DNA of 15,022 nucleotides from an uncultured Nocardioides sp. (GTDB lineage: Bacteria; Actinomycetota; Actinomycetes; Propionibacteriales; Nocardioidaceae), in assembly GCF_946885725.1 (NCBI RefSeq), contig NZ_CAMPGZ010000096.1:1-15022 (forward strand). Direction: 5' to 3'. The position numbers were made by a program, and so were the translations under genes. How positions within the stretch are numbered: the stretch's first letter is position 1; every line of letters starts with the position of its first letter. Shown here piece after piece: positions 13,131 to 15,022 of this stretch. The notes beneath the pieces are model-generated. The model saw nothing but the letters and a program-made list of their open reading frames with translations, was not told the origin of the DNA and made no database searches.

Positions 13131-14309
13131 TTCCGGACCCGACCGCCTCAGGCCGGGCGTGAGCGACAGCGTGACGAGCAACGACGCGCTCGCGAGCACG
13201 GCCATCGTCCAGGCGACGCCGGTGGAGCCACGGCCGAGGACCTCCGCGATGCCGCCGCCGAGCAGCGCGCCGACGCCCTGCATGACCATCAGCCCGGTGC
13301 TGTTGAGCCCCATCACCTGGCCGCGCTGGTCGGCGGGGGTGTGCGCGATGAGGCGCTCCTGCAGAGGCAGGCTCGCCGCGAACCCGACCGACGCGACGAA
13401 CGCCAGTACGCACGCGACCGGCATCGACGGCACGAACGCGAAGGCGAGGTACGGCGCCGCGAGCAGCAGCCGGAGCGGCTCGACCAGCCGCTCGCGCACG
13501 TCGGGCGTGAGGAAGCGGCCGACGACCACGTCGCCGAGCAGCATCCCGGCCGCGCCGGCGGCGAACAGCCATCCCGCGCGCTCCCCCGCGAACGGGACGA
13601 ACAGCGCCTCGCAGCCGACGATGATCCCGTTCGGCACCCACAGGCACAGGTAGACCGGCCGCAGCACCCGAGAGCCGAGCAGCGCGCGGTTCACCTCCCG
13701 TGTCCGTCGTACGACGCCCGTCCCGGCGACCCGCGGCGGGTGGTCGGCGAGACCGAACCGCACCAGGAGCAGCGACATCAACGCGAGCCCGGCCGAGCCG
13801 AGGAACAGCACGGACGGCTCGAGCAGCAGCACCAGCACGCCGCCGACCCCGTACCCGGCGATCTGCATGACTCCCACGGCCGTGTTGATGGTCGAGCGCC
13901 CGAGGACGAACGCGTCCGCCGGGAGCACCTCCGACATCAGCGCGATGGCGCTTCCGGCGGTCGCCGACATCACCAGCCACGGGATCGCGATCAGCACGAA
14001 GCGCCAGCCCCACGCCAGGTCGGGGAGCGCCTGCAGCAGGCTCGTCGCGACGATGACCGCCTCGACCAGGACCAGCGCCTGGCGCGGGCGGATCAGGTCC
14101 GACAGCGCGAGCAGCAGCGACGAGCCGAGCAGCCGCACCAGCGGGCCGCCGAACATGCTGAGCGCGGTCAGGATCGGCGAGCCGGTGGCGGCGTACATGA
14201 TCGTGCCGAGCGCCAGGCTCGCCACTGAGCCCGACATCACCATGAAGCACTGGGACAGGAACAGGACGCGGAACTCCGAGACGGAGAACAGCTGGCGGTA
14301 CGTCTTCAC
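13080..14309 (-). CDS. MFS transporter (probable drug exporter)
   Basis: About 409 residues with hydrophobic segments throughout, consistent with 12 membrane spans, starting MKTYRQLFSVSEFRVLFLSQ. It has the MFS-type layout: a loop after the second span (LALSDLIRPRQALVLVEAVI), a basic central loop (VVRRTREVNRALLGSRVLRP), and the C-terminal repeat with ADQRGQVMGLNSTGLMVMQG. Such proteins with a divergent ArsR-type regulator usually export drugs or metabolites; the substrate is unknown. The start is GTG 14309 (no clear Shine-Dalgarno). An ATG at 14369 would add a basic, poorly MFS-like leader and overlap the regulator start, so it is rejected. The C-terminus is encoded within the long inverted repeat at 13057-13130. 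Confidence 0.88.
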   Translation of the reverse strand: MKTYRQLFSVSEFRVLFLSQCFMVMSGSVASLALGTIMYAATGSPILTALSMFGGPLVRLLGSSLLLALSDLIRPRQALVLVEAVIVATSLLQALPDLAWGWRFVLIAIPWLVMSATAGSAIALMSEVLPADAFVLGRSTINTAVGVMQIAGYGVGGVLVLLLEPSVLFLGSAGLALMSLLLVRFGLADHPPRVAGTGVVRRTREVNRALLGSRVLRPVYLCLWVPNGIIVGCEALFVPFAGERAGWLFAAGAAGMLLGDVVVGRFLTPDVRERLVEPLRLLLAAPYLAFAFVPSMPVACVLAFVASVGFAASLPLQERLIAHTPADQRGQVMGLNSTGLMVMQGVGALLGGGIAEVLGRGSTGVAWTMAVLASASLLVTLSLTPGLRRSGPEHVKRSYRDLERAERGA

Positions 14310-14345
14310 CGCGACAGCGTGAGGCGTCGGGATGCGTCGGCGGTA

Positions 14346-14369
14346 ATGTTTCGTGCGGAGGCGAAACAT
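14346..14369. promoter_or_regulatory. Perfect palindrome, probable operator of the divergent regulator
   Basis: ATGTTTCG (14346-14353) and CGAAACAT (14362-14369) are perfect complements separated by 8 nt. The element contains the regulator's own GGAGG ribosome binding site in its centre and ends within its ATG, and lies 37 bp from the MFS start. This is a strong autoregulation and MFS-control operator candidate. A -10-like TAATGT (14344-14349) overlaps its left arm. Confidence 0.65.
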
Positions 14370-15022
14370 GGGCACCTGGCAGATCTCGGCCGACCTGTTC
14401 GCGCGGAGCAGGTTCGTGCTGTCCCCGCTGGCCGAGGTGACCGGCACGCTCGGCGCCCTGATGCAGCCGGTCGACGCCGACGAGCGCGCACTCGCCGCCG
14501 GCCACCGCGAGGCGTTCACCGCGATGCTCGACGCGTACCCCGCCCGTCGCGAGGTGTTGCGGTTCTGCTCCCGTCCGGGCTGGCTCGCCGACTTCCTGAC
14601 CCTGCCGCCGGCGGGCCCGGACGCGACCATCGAGTCGCAGCTCGACCAGGTCCGCGCACGCGGAGACCGTCGCGTCCGAGCCGACCTGCGCGAGGTCGCC
14701 GGTGACCGGCCGCTGCCGTCGGCGCTGCGCCGCCCGGGCGTCGCCGGCCATGCCGCCGACCTCCTCGGGTGGGTCTGGTCGCACACCGTCGCCGCGGACT
14801 GGGCCCGACGCGAACGGGTGCTCCGCGCCGACATCGTGTCCCGCACCAGCCGGCTCGCCATGCAGGGCTGGGCGGCGGTGCTGCGCGACCTCGGCAGCGA
14901 CCGGGAGTGGCTCGGCGACGGGCGGCTGCGGATCAACCGCCACGACAACCCGCCCCGCGTGCTCGAGGACGACGCCGAGCTGCTCTTCATCCCAGTGCAC
15001 GCGCGCGGGACCTGGGTGGGGT
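14368..15022 (+). CDS. ArsR-type regulator with DUF5937-like N-terminus, 5' part
   Basis: An open frame of 218 codons from ATG 14368 runs off the right end without a stop. GGAGG at 14357-14361 is 6 nt upstream of the ATG. The opening MGTWQISADLFARSRFVLSP LAEV segment, followed later by RFCSRPGWLADFLTLPPAGP, matches the N-terminal domain I recall as DUF5937, found in actinobacterial ArsR-type regulators whose winged helix sits at the C-terminus, beyond this window. The middle carries W-rich helices (DLLGWVWSHTVAADWARRE) and a strand-rich end (ELLFIPVHARGTWVG). It is divergent from the MFS exporter with a perfect palindrome between them, so it probably represses the exporter and itself. The ligand is unknown. 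Confidence 0.82.
   Translation, partial: MGTWQISADLFARSRFVLSPLAEVTGTLGALMQPVDADERALAAGHREAFTAMLDAYPARREVLRFCSRPGWLADFLTLPPAGPDATIESQLDQVRARGDRRVRADLREVAGDRPLPSALRRPGVAGHAADLLGWVWSHTVAADWARRERVLRADIVSRTSRLAMQGWAAVLRDLGSDREWLGDGRLRINRHDNPPRVLEDDAELLFIPVHARGTWVG

Noticed and set aside
14310..14369. ATG 14369 as an upstream start for the MFS gene
   Set aside because: It would add a basic leader through the operator palindrome and overlap the divergent regulator's start; no ribosome binding site precedes it.
12262..15000. Long minus-strand frame across the CDF, MFS and regulator region
   Set aside because: It is a shadow of three real genes on both strands; composition is implausible and it has no motif.
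1..15022. CRISPR arrays, tRNA/rRNA genes, insertion sequences or prophage
   Set aside because: No spaced direct repeats, tRNA cloverleaf, transposase/integrase motifs or phage genes were seen on either strand.

Overview
The window is about 15 kb of very GC-rich DNA with frequent GTG starts, short intergenic gaps, GTGA start/stop overlaps and several starts that look leaderless. Together with a SigB/SigF-type sigma factor, a CmtR-like metal sensor and an ArsR regulator with a DUF5937-like N-terminus, this points to the chromosome of a high-GC actinobacterium. A Nocardioides-like Nocardioidaceae is my best guess, but that rests on general impression. I see no rRNA, tRNA, CRISPR array, transposase or phage gene.

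Layout. Positions 1-237 hold the C-terminus of a cupin protein, followed by a hairpin and a small unknown gene (337-603). A strong hairpin separates these from a minus-strand pair, a SigB/SigF-type sigma factor (2055-2891) and a CPA1 cation/proton antiporter (740-2035). Next comes a zinc-dependent MDR dehydrogenase (minus, 3064-4248), divergent from a small Lys/Gly-rich protein (4393-4617). A flavodoxin-fold NAD(P)H-dependent reductase (minus, 4731-5354) is divergent from a 53-residue, 40 percent proline ORF (5452-5613). A tight three-gene operon follows (5693-7529): a haem-oxygenase-like iron-containing redox enzyme, a CDGSH iron-sulfur protein and a DPPY methyltransferase. It converges on an SDR oxidoreductase (minus, 7558-8394). 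That is divergent from phosphoketolase (8502-10964) and a two-domain VOC protein (10970-11716). The right end holds an ArsR-family metal sensor plus CDF metal exporter operon (11765-13041), an MFS exporter (minus, 13080-14309) and a divergent DUF5937-type ArsR regulator that runs off the window (14368-15022).

The most interesting feature is regulatory. Six intergenic regions between 2950 and 8430 carry a GNNT-N15/16-GGGTAC/G element, the promoter type known for Streptomyces SigB and mycobacterial SigF. They lie upstream of the sigma gene itself, the MDR dehydrogenase, the Lys/Gly-rich protein, the Pro-rich ORF, the haem-oxygenase-like/CDGSH/methyltransferase operon and the SDR. Two of them place the ATG exactly 9 nt after GGGTAC with no Shine-Dalgarno, which suggests leaderless transcripts. 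I read this stretch as a compact general-stress regulon built around its own sigma factor, mixing redox enzymes with three poorly understood components: the Pro-rich peptide, the Lys/Gly-rich protein and the iron/CDGSH/methyltransferase operon.

Two further self-contained switches sit at the right end. One is the ArsR/CDF pair, with a canonical leaderless promoter embedded in inverted repeats. The other is the MFS/DUF5937 divergent pair, with a perfect 8-8-8 palindrome over the regulator's RBS and start codon. An unusual AT-richer 17-bp perfect inverted repeat lies between the convergent CDF and MFS genes.
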